In this document: positions 21,291 through 32,700 of the stretch, in pieces | How the letters are laid out: every line of letters begins with the position of its first letter | Position numbering within the stretch: position 1 is the first letter of the stretch | Assembly (NCBI GenBank): GCA_027625915.1 | Contig: JANTQA010000011.1 | Coordinates: 558,001-622,000 of the forward strand | Reading direction: 5' to 3' | Source: Anaeramoeba flamelloides | Lineage: Eukaryota > Metamonada > Anaeramoebidae | Length of the DNA stretch: 64,000 nt | The notes under the pieces: model-generated | Told to the model about the DNA's origin: nothing | Seen by the model: the letters and a program-made list of their open reading frames with translations, nothing else | Databases searched by the model: none | Translations under genes and position numbers: made by a program

Positions 21291-22615
21291 CAACTTTTTA
21301 TTTTGAAACACGTATTAAACATTACTGAACGTTTTATTTTAAACAAGTAAAGTTAGTTGGGAATGTTTTTCAAAGCCAGTTATTTTTTATCTAATATAGG
21401 TATTATCTAGTTTCCAATAATAAACTCGTTCAAAAATCGAGTTAGAACAAAAAGGTTGGGTTTAGGAACATAGTACCAAGTTACAATTAAGAATATGATC
21501 TGGCAAAATTACAAATTTTGTATAAATCAAAAAATTTTATTATTCTTCAAGATATCAAGAAAGAAATTCCAATTTATTATATTTTTGATTTTTAAGACCC
21601 AGGTGATGTCTTTATTTTATTTATTCCTCAAATTAAGGGTCATGTTTTTTCTGATTTTTTTTTTTACAATAATTATTTCACTAGAATACGAATTTTGTCG
21701 ATTAATTTAGGATTTTTTTTATACCTTAATTTTTTACGAAATTTTGTAATTTAAAAGAGGATGCGACTTTTTTAAAAATCCCAAGCAAAAATTTAGAAAT
21801 TAGCCTGGTGACATCAAGTACCGGGGATTGTTTTAAAGTTCATATGTGTCCAACTTTACCAAAATTTGAAAAAAAAGAAGAAAATCAAAGATTTTACTCT
21901 ATTCTTTTTAAATTCTAGATAATGTAATGCCAGTAAGAGGATAATACCCACACATATACATACACACACCCTTGGAAATAATAAAAAAATAACTAACTTT
22001 TTATAATTTTTTTTTTTTCAATCTGACTTTTGTTTACAAATATAGATTTCCATTTTGAAAAAAAAAATGATAAATTTCAATACTTTTAAACTTTTTTTTT
22101 TGTTTTTTCTGTTCATGGAAGTTGTTTGCTTATTCTTCTTCTTCTTTTTTTTTTTTTGATATTTTAATTCTTGTGAGCCATATATCTAGATATCTAATTT
22201 TTCAGTTTTTTTGGATCCAAGATCTATTTCATTGTCAAATAAATACTATTTGAAAAAGAAAAAATTAATTAAAAGTAATAATAATGTTTGATTTACTCAA
22301 GTGCATTTTCTCAAATCGGAATTTCGCTTAAAAAAAATATAAATGATAGAGAATATACTTCTTACCCCAAAACAAGACAAAGTACATTATCTTATAAATA
22401 TAAAAACTTATACTAAAATATCGATCACATATAACATATTAGTAAATTGCTAAAAAAAAAAATCATTTGTTATTTCAATAGTGTTAACTAACATACCCTT
22501 GTTTCCCATTTTCTATCTAAAAGGAAGAAGATTAACCACAATATTTTCCCAATTACCAAATATCCGAAATTGTTTAAAAATATTGAATAATAATAAAAGT
22601 TAAATAGAATTCTCT
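21291..22615. other. Gene-free stretch
   Basis: AT-rich. A small cluster of CA/TA dinucleotides lies at about 21948-21972. The open frame at 21495-21710 is low complexity and hydrophobic and is not supported as a gene. Confidence 0.45.
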
Positions 22616-23189
22616 ACACTTAAGGTTTTCAATCCCTGAAATTTGCTAAAAAGATGTTCTTTTGTCTTTTGTTACCACTTGTTAATTTGGTTCTTAACTG
22701 ATCGATCTCGTCCTTGGTATGGATTTTAATAGTGATTCAAAATGGCCATTTTTGGCAATTTATTTTTTTTATTTCCGAAATCTGATTTGAAGAGTTTAAG
22801 ATTAATTGGCAGGAGCTTAAGTTATAAAAAAATGTGGTTTGTAGGTTGTTGATTGAAATTTTTAATTAACTTTGGTAATATTGGGAGCTTTTAAAAAAAT
22901 TTATTTTTTTAATCATTTAATTAATTGACAAAAAAGTAAATAAAAAAATTGTTCTTCTACAACCCAAAATTCAAAAGTTATTCTTGAACACCTACCAATC
23001 TATCAATCTTACACTCTTTAAATCGGATTTCGGAAATAAAAATAATAAATTTTCAAAAATTACCATTTTCGAACCACTATTAAAATCCATACCAAGTACA
23101 AGATCGATCATCTATCAACCAAATCGACAACTCACTACAGCTTACACAAGATAATCTTTTTTAAAATTTCAGGGATTGTAATCCTTATA
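22616..23189 (+). mobile_element. About 570-bp inverted-end element, family D (copy 1)
   Basis: Left end cttaaggttttcaatccctg, right end cagggattgtaatccttata: inverted ends of about 30 bp. The arms also mirror longer blocks (cttggtatggattttaatag against attaaaatccataccaag). It matches 48527-49094 along its whole length. Beyond it, at about 23190-23415, lies a further fragment with a similar end (agattgtaatcctta). Confidence 0.75.
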
Positions 23190-23855
23190 CACTAAAACCT
23201 CATTTATCATTAAATACCTCTGGGCCTATTGTATTTTCCATTCCCAAATTCGAATTTCGGAAACAATTTTTGAAACTAAGTTCATTTTTAAACAACCGAT
23301 AAAATTTAAACTTAGTTACCGAAAGCTCAACTTTGATATAAAATAACAAGGCTTTACAATATACACAAGGTAATCTTTTTTCCCTTTCAAAGATTGTAAT
23401 CCTTAAATTTACTTTATTTTTTGGATATCCAGAAAATCTCTCAGTTTTCAAAATAAAAAACTAGGTAATTCAAAACACTCAACAAAATTGGATAATACTT
23501 GAACGAAACTTTAATGTGTTTTTTCTCAAAATTTGTGTTGATCTTCGAGATATCTTTCAAATAAATAATAAAACAAAGAAACAAAGAAGATACAAAACAA
23601 AAAGTTTCTTTTTTAATTTTGAGATTATTTTTGGTATATTTATTGATTATTAAGAGAATTGGTAAACTTGTAAATCTATTTTGGTTTGTAATTTAATTTT
23701 AATTTTTGTTCACATTTGTTCTTTATTATTATAACAAATGTTTTTTTTTTATTATTATTATTGTTTTTTTTTTCTTTGCTTTGAAAAACAAAAAAAATTG
23801 AAAAAAACAATAATAAAACAAAAAAAAAAAAAAAATAATTTTCTTTTGTTCTGAC
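23190..23855. other. Fragment of family D and downstream flank of RPL11
   Basis: 23190-23415 looks like a partial family D arm. The rest is AT-rich 3' flank, with an A-run and a T-run next to the RPL11 stop. Confidence 0.4.
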
Positions 23856-24615
23856 TTAATCAATAATATAACCTTCAAATTTTGTTTCAAACCATTTAAT
23901 AGCATCTTCTTTATTTACTCTATGATTTTTACCAACAGCTGCTTTACATCGTTTTTTTTCTGCAACTCTGTAACCTGGTCTTTTTAAGATTACGTAGAAA
24001 TCCATACCATAGATACCAACATTTGGATCGTATCTCATTCCAAGATCGATATGTTCTTCGATACCAAAACCAAAGGTTCCTGTTTTGGTGAAACACCCTT
24101 TACGGAGTTCGAATTCCTTTACTCGAAGGCCTCTTTCAAGAATTTCTTCTGCTTTTTTACCTCGGACGGTAACATGTGTGGCAATTTTTTCATTTCTTCT
24201 AATTCCAAATCCTCTAATGGTTAGTCTTGCTTTTAATTTTTGTGTGTTGTTCGAGGATTGTTGATATGAAAGTTTTTTGATGTTTTTTTTTTTTATTTTT
24301 GTTTGAAAAAATTTTTAATAAAATAAAAAAGCAAAAAAGTCAAAGAAAAGAAGAATAAGAAAAATAATAAAAAAAAAAAAAAAAAAGTTTGGAAGAAGAA
24401 GTGTTAAGACTTCTTTTAAATGATTTAAAAGCAAAAAAAAAAAACAAACCTCTTGATTGGACTGGCTTTTGTTTGGTTAATTGTTCAAGAACTTTTGATG
24501 CTCTTGTTAATCTATCACCACTTTCACCAACAGAGATATTTAAACATAACTTGTCGATTTTGATCTCTTTCATGAGGTTTGGTTTTTTGATTTCTTCTTT
24601 TTCTGTGTTTGACAT
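23856..24615 (-). CDS. RPL11: 60S ribosomal protein L11 (uL5)
   Basis: Two exons on the minus strand: 24615-24450 and 24229-23856, 179 residues, the usual length. The intron (24449-24230, 220 bp) runs from gtttgt to aaaag and restores the conserved [18 protein letters not shown]. Family features seen: [17 protein letters not shown] near the N-terminus, [18 protein letters not shown] in the middle, [18 protein letters not shown] and the C-terminal [11 protein letters not shown]...[12 protein letters not shown]. uL5 sits on the central protuberance of the large subunit with 5S rRNA. Start chosen at 24615 because MSNTEKEE leads directly into the conserved core; the A/T-rich region upstream has stops. 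Confidence 0.97.
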
Positions 24616-26541
24616 TTAGGTAAAAATTGAAAGTTAAGAAAGAATTTGTTAAAAAAAAATGAAACGATTATCTGATTTTTTACTTTTTATGTCAAGGATC
24701 ATAAGTTTAAGGTGGAAGTTCCAAATGAACTCTCAAGAGATACCACAAATGCATTTCTTTTTTATTGGTTTAGTTGAATATGATCATATACCGATATATT
24801 TAAATAAAACGTTCTTCGAAAAACTGCACTTTTTCCGTTTTTTATTTTTTATATTACTCTTAATAACCTCTTACTAAGACTTAAAAATCACTTAATCATT
24901 CAGAAAAAAAATTAAAATAAAGAAATAAAGATCAAAACTGTTTTTAATTTGAAACATTAATCCAATCTGAAAAGAAATAGTATAATCAATTAAAAGAAGA
25001 AACAAAGTTACATCAAAGAATAATCCATTATAATATTTTCAATCAAACCTACAAATCAAATTTAAATCTATTTGAATATGGAAAGTGTAGGTGTGGTTTT
25101 GAAGATCTCAAAAAAAATCACCTTTTTAAACAAATTTTTAATAATTGATTAATTCATTATAAACCCTCATACCAAAAGGTAGTATTAAAAAAACTGTTAT
25201 TGTGTTGAATCACCCTTTTTGTTTTTAATCATTTATTTTTTCTTATATTAATTGATATTACTTTGAATTTTAAACTTTCTATTAAGGTTCCCGATTAAAA
25301 AAAATTTTTGACCTTTTTTTTAGGTTTCATCTTTTTTTTCCCAATAATTAGAAGACAGATAAAAATTTTTTTTTCTGATACAAGATAGTTACTGAAATTT
25401 GAAACATAAAAAGGAAATTATTTTATAGTTCATTTAACTTTTTTCCTTTGACAAATTAATTCTAAACGAAAAGAATTAGATTATTATTTGTAATAATTAT
25501 TTATTCCTTGATTATTTTTATGTTTTATTCTTTTTTTCTACTAAAAATCTTAAAATAAATATCAAAACCGTTTATTATAAATAAAGATAAAGGATGAATT
25601 TTTATCTAATTTATTTATTTCTTGATTTATTGAGACAATTGTATAGTTAAAGATAATTTCCCCCAATTAAAAAATAGAATAATAATAATAAGAAGAAGAA
25701 AACAATTGTACAAAAAATCTTAATAATTGCTAATAATGTGGCAAGGATATTGTGAAATCTTTTGAAATATTCTCCAATTCCTTTCATCTTTACGAAAACA
25801 TTGAAAATGTTTTAACCCAAGAACACATTCTTTAAATAAATGGCGAAGGGTTGGTTTTTTTTATAGAAGCTCTAATATTTAACATAATTTACAATGCCAC
25901 AATTGACTGAGAAAAAATATATTTATCTTTAGATATTATTGTTGTTGATCTAAAAAGATCCATGGGTTTACGAACTCAATTAAATGAAATTACAATTAAA
26001 CTCTTTGATCTGATCCATGATTGAATCAACTATCATTTTCATTGCTTTTCTAAAGAATAACTTTTTTTCACATAATCTGTTTTTTGATCAAAAAAATTTT
26101 TACTTTATAAAAATATTACTGAATTAACCCAAAAAAAAATAATTAATTATATCGTGATTACTATTTAATTGCCATATTTGAAATTTATCACGATTTTGAA
26201 CTCTTTTCTTGATTTTATACAAGATCACAATTTGCCATCTTAAAGTGATAATATTGAATATTGAAATTTTCTACAATTATCGCGATTTGATTAAAATAAT
26301 GGCGGTTTTTATAACTTTATTGTGACTTAAGCATAGATATCGTCAAATCCTCTATTATACTGATTTGTATTTATTTTGATTTTTATATGAATTGCTTGCT
26401 TTTTTTTTTTGAAAATTAATTTAGGTATCTTCGAAAAGTCTAATATCTCTTTAAATTTATACTATTTCTGAAAGCTAGTATTTAGTAGGGGCAGTTAAAA
26501 AAAAATAAAAAAAAAAAAAAACTAACATTATTTTGAATTTA
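24616..26541. other. Gene-free stretch upstream of RPL11
   Basis: The first 100-200 bases must hold the RPL11 promoter. 24985-25235 is a worn LINE-like fragment described separately. The rest carries no gene; the open frame at 24659-24877 is low complexity. Confidence 0.45.
24985..25235 (+). repeat. Worn LINE-like 3' fragment (copy 2)
   Basis: Counterpart of the minus-strand fragment at 8935-9215. It keeps the peptide SIKKTVIVLNHPFCF before a stop, and upstream YGKCRCGFEDLKKNHLF, a Cys/His arrangement like those following LINE reverse transcriptases. It is not the same family as the LINEs at 19480 and 41086, whose knuckle reads CDLC...WDCP. Confidence 0.45.
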
Positions 26542-26738
26542 CAGTCAGTTTCACTTTTAAGGCACAAAATTCCAACGAAATTTAAGGCACAATAAAAATC
26601 TCAAATTAAGGCACAAAAATCAAATTCTAGTAAAATCAATTGTAAAAATTAAAAATTACAAATTTTGTGCCTTAATTTGAGATTTTTTTGAGCCTTAAAT
26701 TTCCTTGAAAATTTGTGCCTTAAAAGTAAAACTGACTG
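26542..26738. mobile_element. Palindromic MITE, 197-bp family (copy 2)
   Basis: CAGTCAGTTTCACTTTTAAG ... AACTGACTG, TA on both sides, whole-length hairpin with repeated ttaaggcacaa and its complement. Confidence 0.9.
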
Positions 26739-26804
26739 TACTATTAAAGTAAACTTAGAATACTGAACTTTAAAACAATTTATTAAAATATGCCAGTTAA
26801 AATA

Positions 26805-27001
26805 CAGTCAGTTTCACTTTTAAGGCACAAATTTTCAAGGAAATTTAAGGCTCAAAAAAATCTCAAATTAAGGCACAAAATTTGTAATTTTTAATTTTTA
26901 CAATTGATTTTACTAGAATCTGAAATTTGTGCCTTAATTCGAAATTATTATTGTGCCTTAAATTCCGTAGCAAGTTTATGCCTTAAAAGTGGAACTGACT
27001 G
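26805..27001. mobile_element. Palindromic MITE, 197-bp family (copy 3)
   Basis: Same ends and TA flanks as the copy 66 bp upstream. The asymmetric loop is in the opposite orientation, so the two were separate insertions or one has flipped. Confidence 0.9.
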
Positions 27002-27681
27002 TATCATATTTACCTTAACCCAAATGAAGGAGTGAATTTATAATAAACTTATTTTCAGTCAAAGTGTGAGTATCCTAAAAAGATTTTTTTCAAATATCTA
27101 TTATTTTTTTATAATTGACCTTTGAAGAGTAAATTAGAAAAAAGTAAAAGTAAAATAACACATCCATGAACAGTTGATAGCCTTCTTAAATAAAACGAAT
27201 CAATCAATATATTTTCTTAAAAATTGAAATATTAAAATTCTTAGTGATTCATTAAAAAAAAAAAAAATACTCATTTTGAATTTCCTATTGAAGATCCAAA
27301 TATTATTCCCATTGGAATCAATATGGTTTATCTACAATTATTTTCGCCCTTTTGATAACCTTTGAATAACAATTTTTATATAGCCATTATTGATCTTTTC
27401 AAAAATAAAAAAAAAATTCACAAAAGAATTAAATTTCAAAAAAAAATCAGAAAAAAGTGAAAATGTGAAAAAATGGAAAAAATGATTTCAATTTTGAAAT
27501 TTCCGAAATAAATTTTTTCTTCTAATACCCATAAAAACCCTTTAAAAATATGTAATACTTTCACAAATGGAAAAATTTGACTCGAAATTGAGTTCATAAT
27601 TAATTTAATAAGATTTATTTTTCAAAAATTGAATATTGGTGTATCAAAAATTTTGAATTAGGATTTATATATAACTTCCGA
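27002..27681. other. AT-rich spacer with a MITE stump
   Basis: 27575-27676 matches one end of the 533-bp MITE family (aagatttatttttcaaaaat ... ggtgtatcaaaaattttgaa). Nothing else is supported. Confidence 0.5.
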
Positions 27682-28950
27682 GGAAAAAAAATTGTCAAAT
27701 AGAAAATATTTGTCAAATAAAATTTTCAAAAAATTCAAATTTAAAGGTAAACTACTAGAAAAAAACTAAGTGATTTTTTTTTCTATTACGTTAATTGATT
27801 TGGATAATATTTTGTATGTAGTCATAATAAAATTATTACTACCTTTGATAATAGAACGATCTGGTAACCGAAAACTTGTATCTAACTATTTAAAAGAAAT
27901 TTCTATTTTCAATTGTAAAACGTACCATAAAGAGTAAAAGTAAATTATTCAATAATTTTTGAAATTTATTAATTAATTTATCATTTAATAGACAATTGGA
28001 TAAAAAAATTTAAAAAAAATCTTGATAGAATTCTTGGAGATATTCTATTTAATTTCTTTAAAAATGAAAATTTAGTTTTTGAAGTAATATTTACAAATAA
28101 ATTAGAAAATGAATCTTTTTTAGATGATTTGAATTTATATAATTATATCATTTTGAAAAGAAGACTTGATAATAATAATTATACTATTATCAAAATAATA
28201 TATGCAGAAAATTTGAATTCATATATCCAAATAAAAATCGTCTTATTTTTTTTGTAATAGAAGACATATACATTTACTAACCGAAAGAAACCAACAATAA
28301 ACCCTTATTAAATATGGAATTGGTTTCTTAAAGTTCTATTATTTTAAAAGAAATTCTAAAAATGAAGGATCAAATTGCAAAATTTATCTCAGAAAATAGA
28401 GTAAAATTTTGAGAATTTTTATCTATGAAAAAAATCAAACAATATCACAAAAATTAAGAATATTATGGAAAATTTTGAACAAATTACATTCCTAATTGAA
28501 AATATACTCAAAAACCAAAGATTTTACCTTTGAAATTGCTTTATATTTCAGGTATACTATTGGGGAATTAGATTTTCTAGTACGATTAGAAGAAATAAAA
28601 GCAATAATTATATTTTGAAACACATATTATAATCTTTGCATACATAATATTTTTTTTGATCACTATATTATATTTTATAAGTAATATCTGAGTTCATGAA
28701 TTATTAAAATTTAATATTTGTTAATCTTGTAAGTTTTTATGTTGAAAATATGAATTTTTGTGAAAGTACAATATAAAGATTTTTGATCACCAGATCGTTC
28801 TATTATCAAAGGTAGTAATAATTTTATTATGAACACATATAAAATATTATCCAAATCAATTCTTAATAGAAAAAAAAATCATTTAGTTTTTTTTAGTAGT
28901 TTACATTTAAATTAGAATTTTTTGCAAAAGCAATTTAACAAATTTTTTCC
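27682..28950. mobile_element. 1.27-kb element with about 190-bp inverted repeats
   Basis: The left arm (27682-27880) and right arm (28780-28950) are complementary over long blocks: ctaagtgattttttttctat, ttgatttggataatattt, ataataaaattattactacc and ttgataatagaacgatctgg all recur inverted. Outer ends are ggaaaaaa and ttttttcc. The centre holds an open stretch at about 28010-28257 (see separate entry). Only one copy is in the window, so exact ends and target duplication are not proven. Confidence 0.75.
28010..28257 (+). CDS. Open frame inside the 1.27-kb element
   Basis: A frame with no start ATG runs open for about 80 codons to TAA at 28255-28257: FKNENLVFEVIFTNKLENES, LDDLNLYNYIILKRRLDNNN, then YTIIKIIYAENL. 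Acidic and hydrophobic residues alternate as in a folded protein, unlike chance AT-rich frames, which are mostly Lys, Asn, Ile and Phe. I do not recognise it. It may be the remains of an element-encoded protein. Confidence 0.25.
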
Positions 28951-29753
28951 TTTTTACAATTTTTATCCAAAATAGTAATATTTATTCGAACCCTTAAATA
29001 CACGTAATCCACTCATCATAACAGGATCACTTTAACTGGAATATGGTTTATTATTTTTCATCTCGATAATATTATAGCTCATAGTAAAACCTTTTTTTAA
29101 GAATCGAAAAGAAAAGAATTAAATTTTGAAACAAATAGCTCACACAGTCTACAAGCTTATTTGAACAACCGTAATCTTTATAAAATCGATTTTTGAGATT
29201 CATTTAAACTCCGAAAACAATCTGATTTCTTTTTATTTGTAAAATTCTTTTATAAACCAAAATCTAAAAAATGACTTTCACCCCTTAAATCATAAAAAAA
29301 TTAACAAACAATTAAAAAAAAAAATTAACGGATAGATCAGAAACTTGTATTTGAAAAATGAAAAAATATTAAGCAAAATATTTGATCAAAAACAAGAGTT
29401 AAATATAACTAATAATGTTATCTCATTTGAATATTTTTTTATTTTCATTGATTAAATACAACAATAAACGAAATAATTAGAGAAAATTGATTATTCACCT
29501 TTTAGAAAAACAAAAATTTTTGACAAAAATAAATCCAATTCAAAAAGAATAAAAACAAATAAACTTTTTTAGATCAAATAAATACGAAGGAAAATAAACA
29601 TAATTAACAAAAAACCAACAAAACTTAAATAAGTCAAATAAAATTCATTTAAAAAAAGTATTCAAAATAAAAATCTCAAAGTTTCCTATTTTAGAATTTA
29701 TTTTTTTCACTCATTCATTATTTCAATTTTTTAACTGTTAATTTACTTTTCTC
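28951..29753. other. Gene-free stretch upstream of PRIM2
   Basis: AT-rich, with no repeat copy recognised. The last 100 bases should hold the PRIM2 promoter and leader. Confidence 0.45.
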
Positions 29754-32700
29754 ATGAACAAAGTTGAGTTTACTCGAAAATCAAACAGCCAAGAGAATGT
29801 ATTATCGTTTTATAAAGAACCACCCCATCAAGATATTGAAATAAGTCTTCTTGGGAAATATGCAAATGAAAGGCTACAAGGTAAACCCTTATTTTTCAAA
29901 ACATTCTTTTGTCTTTGTTTTAATTTGGCTCTCTTTTTCTTGACCTAACAACAAAATTGAGTTTTTTCTTTTTATTGTATTTTGTATCTTTTTTGAAAAC
30001 TCTTTTTTCCAAAATTAAAATTTAAAAAAAAAATAAAAGTGCTTCGAGAAATCGAAGGAGCCAAACTTCAAGGACTTAAACCAACATCCAAAGAGGTTAT
30101 GAAAATGATCACAAAACATTTACCAATAAGATCACAAGCAACCAAAAAAAGAAGTTGAAAAAGATCAAATCTCACATTTCATCCTTCGGCTTGCCTTTTC
30201 ACAAACGTTTGTTTTTGAAAATTTTTTTTTCAATACTATTTCCCTTTTATTTTCTTTTTTCTCATTCAACTAAACTCCACCAAGACTCATTAAAATGATA
30301 CGCCACACGTTACCTTACTTTTCTTAATTTCCCCACTTGGAAAAATATTTATTCTTTGATCCAAACAATCTGTATTTTTTTTAATTTTTGATCCACAATA
30401 ATAATTTTGCTTTATTTAAAAGTTACCAATTAATTCAGATTTCTCAAATAAAGTAAATTTATTTTTTTAAGCTGGAAGAATCCTCAACAAAATCCAAAAG
30501 ATTCACTTTATTTCAAAGTTCTATGATTAGAATTGGTATTCCAAAAAACATTGAGGGAAATAAACTAAACAACCAAATTACAATAAAACCAACATTGTTG
30601 AACAATTTCTGAAAAAAGTTTTTCAAAAGAAGATGTAAAACAGTTAACAAACCCCTTGTAACTTGTTTTTGGTTTGTATTGAAAAAATATTGTAGAAATT
30701 TATGGAACTTATTGTTTTGTTGATTTCATTTTTCTTCATCAATTTTTTTTCTTGTTACAAATTAAAAATGAGAATTATTTATGTGATTTTTCTTAATTGT
30801 CAAATTCCGAGGAACACCACAACACATATTTTCTTCCAAGTTCTAATTAATTCAAAATCTGGTGAATGTTTATAATTTTTCATTTCTTACAATAAAAATA
30901 TTCAAAACAAATCAATTTGGTAACTCATTTAACAAGTCAGTGAATACTTTTAAGTGGTTAAAGTGACCCTAGATTTGTCTTTAATTAAAGTTTATTCTGA
31001 TTAAGGATAAACCTCATTAGTGATCTATGGATCAAATGACTCTAAAAAAACTATTTATAAATATTATTGAACAATAAATTATTTAGATTTTTTATTTTAT
31101 GATCGTAATTAAAAATTTTCATTTTTTTCATATTTTTTTTTTGTAATTACTTTTTCATAATCAAAAGAAATAAAATAAAAAAAGACTCATAATAGCATTT
31201 CATATTTAAAAAATAACATTTAGAAATTAACAAGTAAATATTATTTTTTTATACAATTTAAGTGATGGGGGTTAATTCCTCTTATTTACTCTAATTCCTA
31301 AACTTATATTTAGGAATTTTATATAAAGATTCAAACATGTTTCCAAATCAAAACAATAAAGACAGATATTGAATCTTGTTTGTTGTTGTTATTATTAATA
31401 GCATTATGTAAAATAATAGAAAAATTATTATTATTTTTTAATTCAGAAATTCAGATTTTACGATTATTTTAATAGGCTGGACAGTTCCAGAAAAAATGAT
31501 CCAAATCTTCAATGATTTCCAAATTTTTATTTTTTTTTCCACGATTAAAAAAATTGTAAAAAAGTAATTATTTTTTTTTTTAATTTTGTTTTTAAATCCC
31601 CAATTTGATCAATAATTACAAGACGTTTAAAATCAATATATTTTCATAATTTATTTCTATTAAACCAATTGTGTTTCCAATAAATTTCTGATATATGGAA
31701 ATAATATTGTTCAAAATATTACCTTAGTTAAATATTTACTTTTTTTGAGCTACGTCCGATTTGTTAGCATTAATAACAATTTCAATACCAATTGTAGATT
31801 GCCTTTTTTTTTTTTTTTTTATTTTGTGATCAAAATTTGAATATTGATAAGTAAACCTTTAAATTTATCTTGAAATGTGGTTTATTTTTAAAAATTCTAT
31901 TTGTTAAATCCTAAAAAACTTGAAATAACCAATTAGAAAAGGATTCTTCGACTCTTACAAAAAAAAAAAAAAAAAAAGAATTTTTCAATTAATTGACCCA
32001 TCAAGTAATAATACCATTTACCTTTAATTATTATATAAACACCATTTCACACAAAGAGGCCAACCAAAAATGAAAATTTCATTTTTTTTTTTTTTGAAGA
32101 ATCGACTAAAATAAGATTAATTTAAACGAAGATCAAAAATAAACTTCGGATTAGAGTTGATACTCATAAAATGTTACCATAACAAAAAGTTATTTCCAAA
32201 AAAATAAAAAGTTAAAAAAAATTTATACCCCTTTCATTGAACTTCTAACTCAAAATTTCCCAATTTCTTAGGAAATTAACATTGTTTACAATAATATTTT
32301 TTAATATAGTAAATATATATATTTTAAAAGAAATTAAAATTTCCTCAATTTTCTTAAAGTTAATTTCAGTTTCAAATTTTTTTTTTTTCAAATTGGATTT
32401 CTTATGAAGAAAAAGCAAAAAGCAAAAAACAAAAAAATAAAAAAAAACAATTTTACTAAAAAGAAAAAGCAAAAAGCAAAACAATTAAAAAATTCGAATA
32501 GATGATCAGATCAAAAAATTGAAAATTATTTTGAGAAGAAAAATACTGGATAAAAATCATAGAATTTGTTCTATTCCTTCAATTAAACGTTATCACTTTG
32601 ACTGGAAAGGAGTTGTTTCAATTTTAAAAATATCTAGTGTAAAAGGTCAAATCTTAAAACAAATTAGTATCAAATATTTCAATAAAATTTTTAAAATTTT

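Noticed and set aside
23200-23451. 83-codon minus-strand frame
   Set aside because: Falls in a fragment of family D; no likeness to a protein family and not kept in the other copy.
24389-24619. Plus-strand frame over RPL11 exon 1
   Set aside because: Antisense of the ribosomal protein exon and its intron.
32245-32484. 79-codon minus-strand frame in the PRIM2 intron
   Set aside because: Phe/Leu/Lys low complexity from A- and T-runs.
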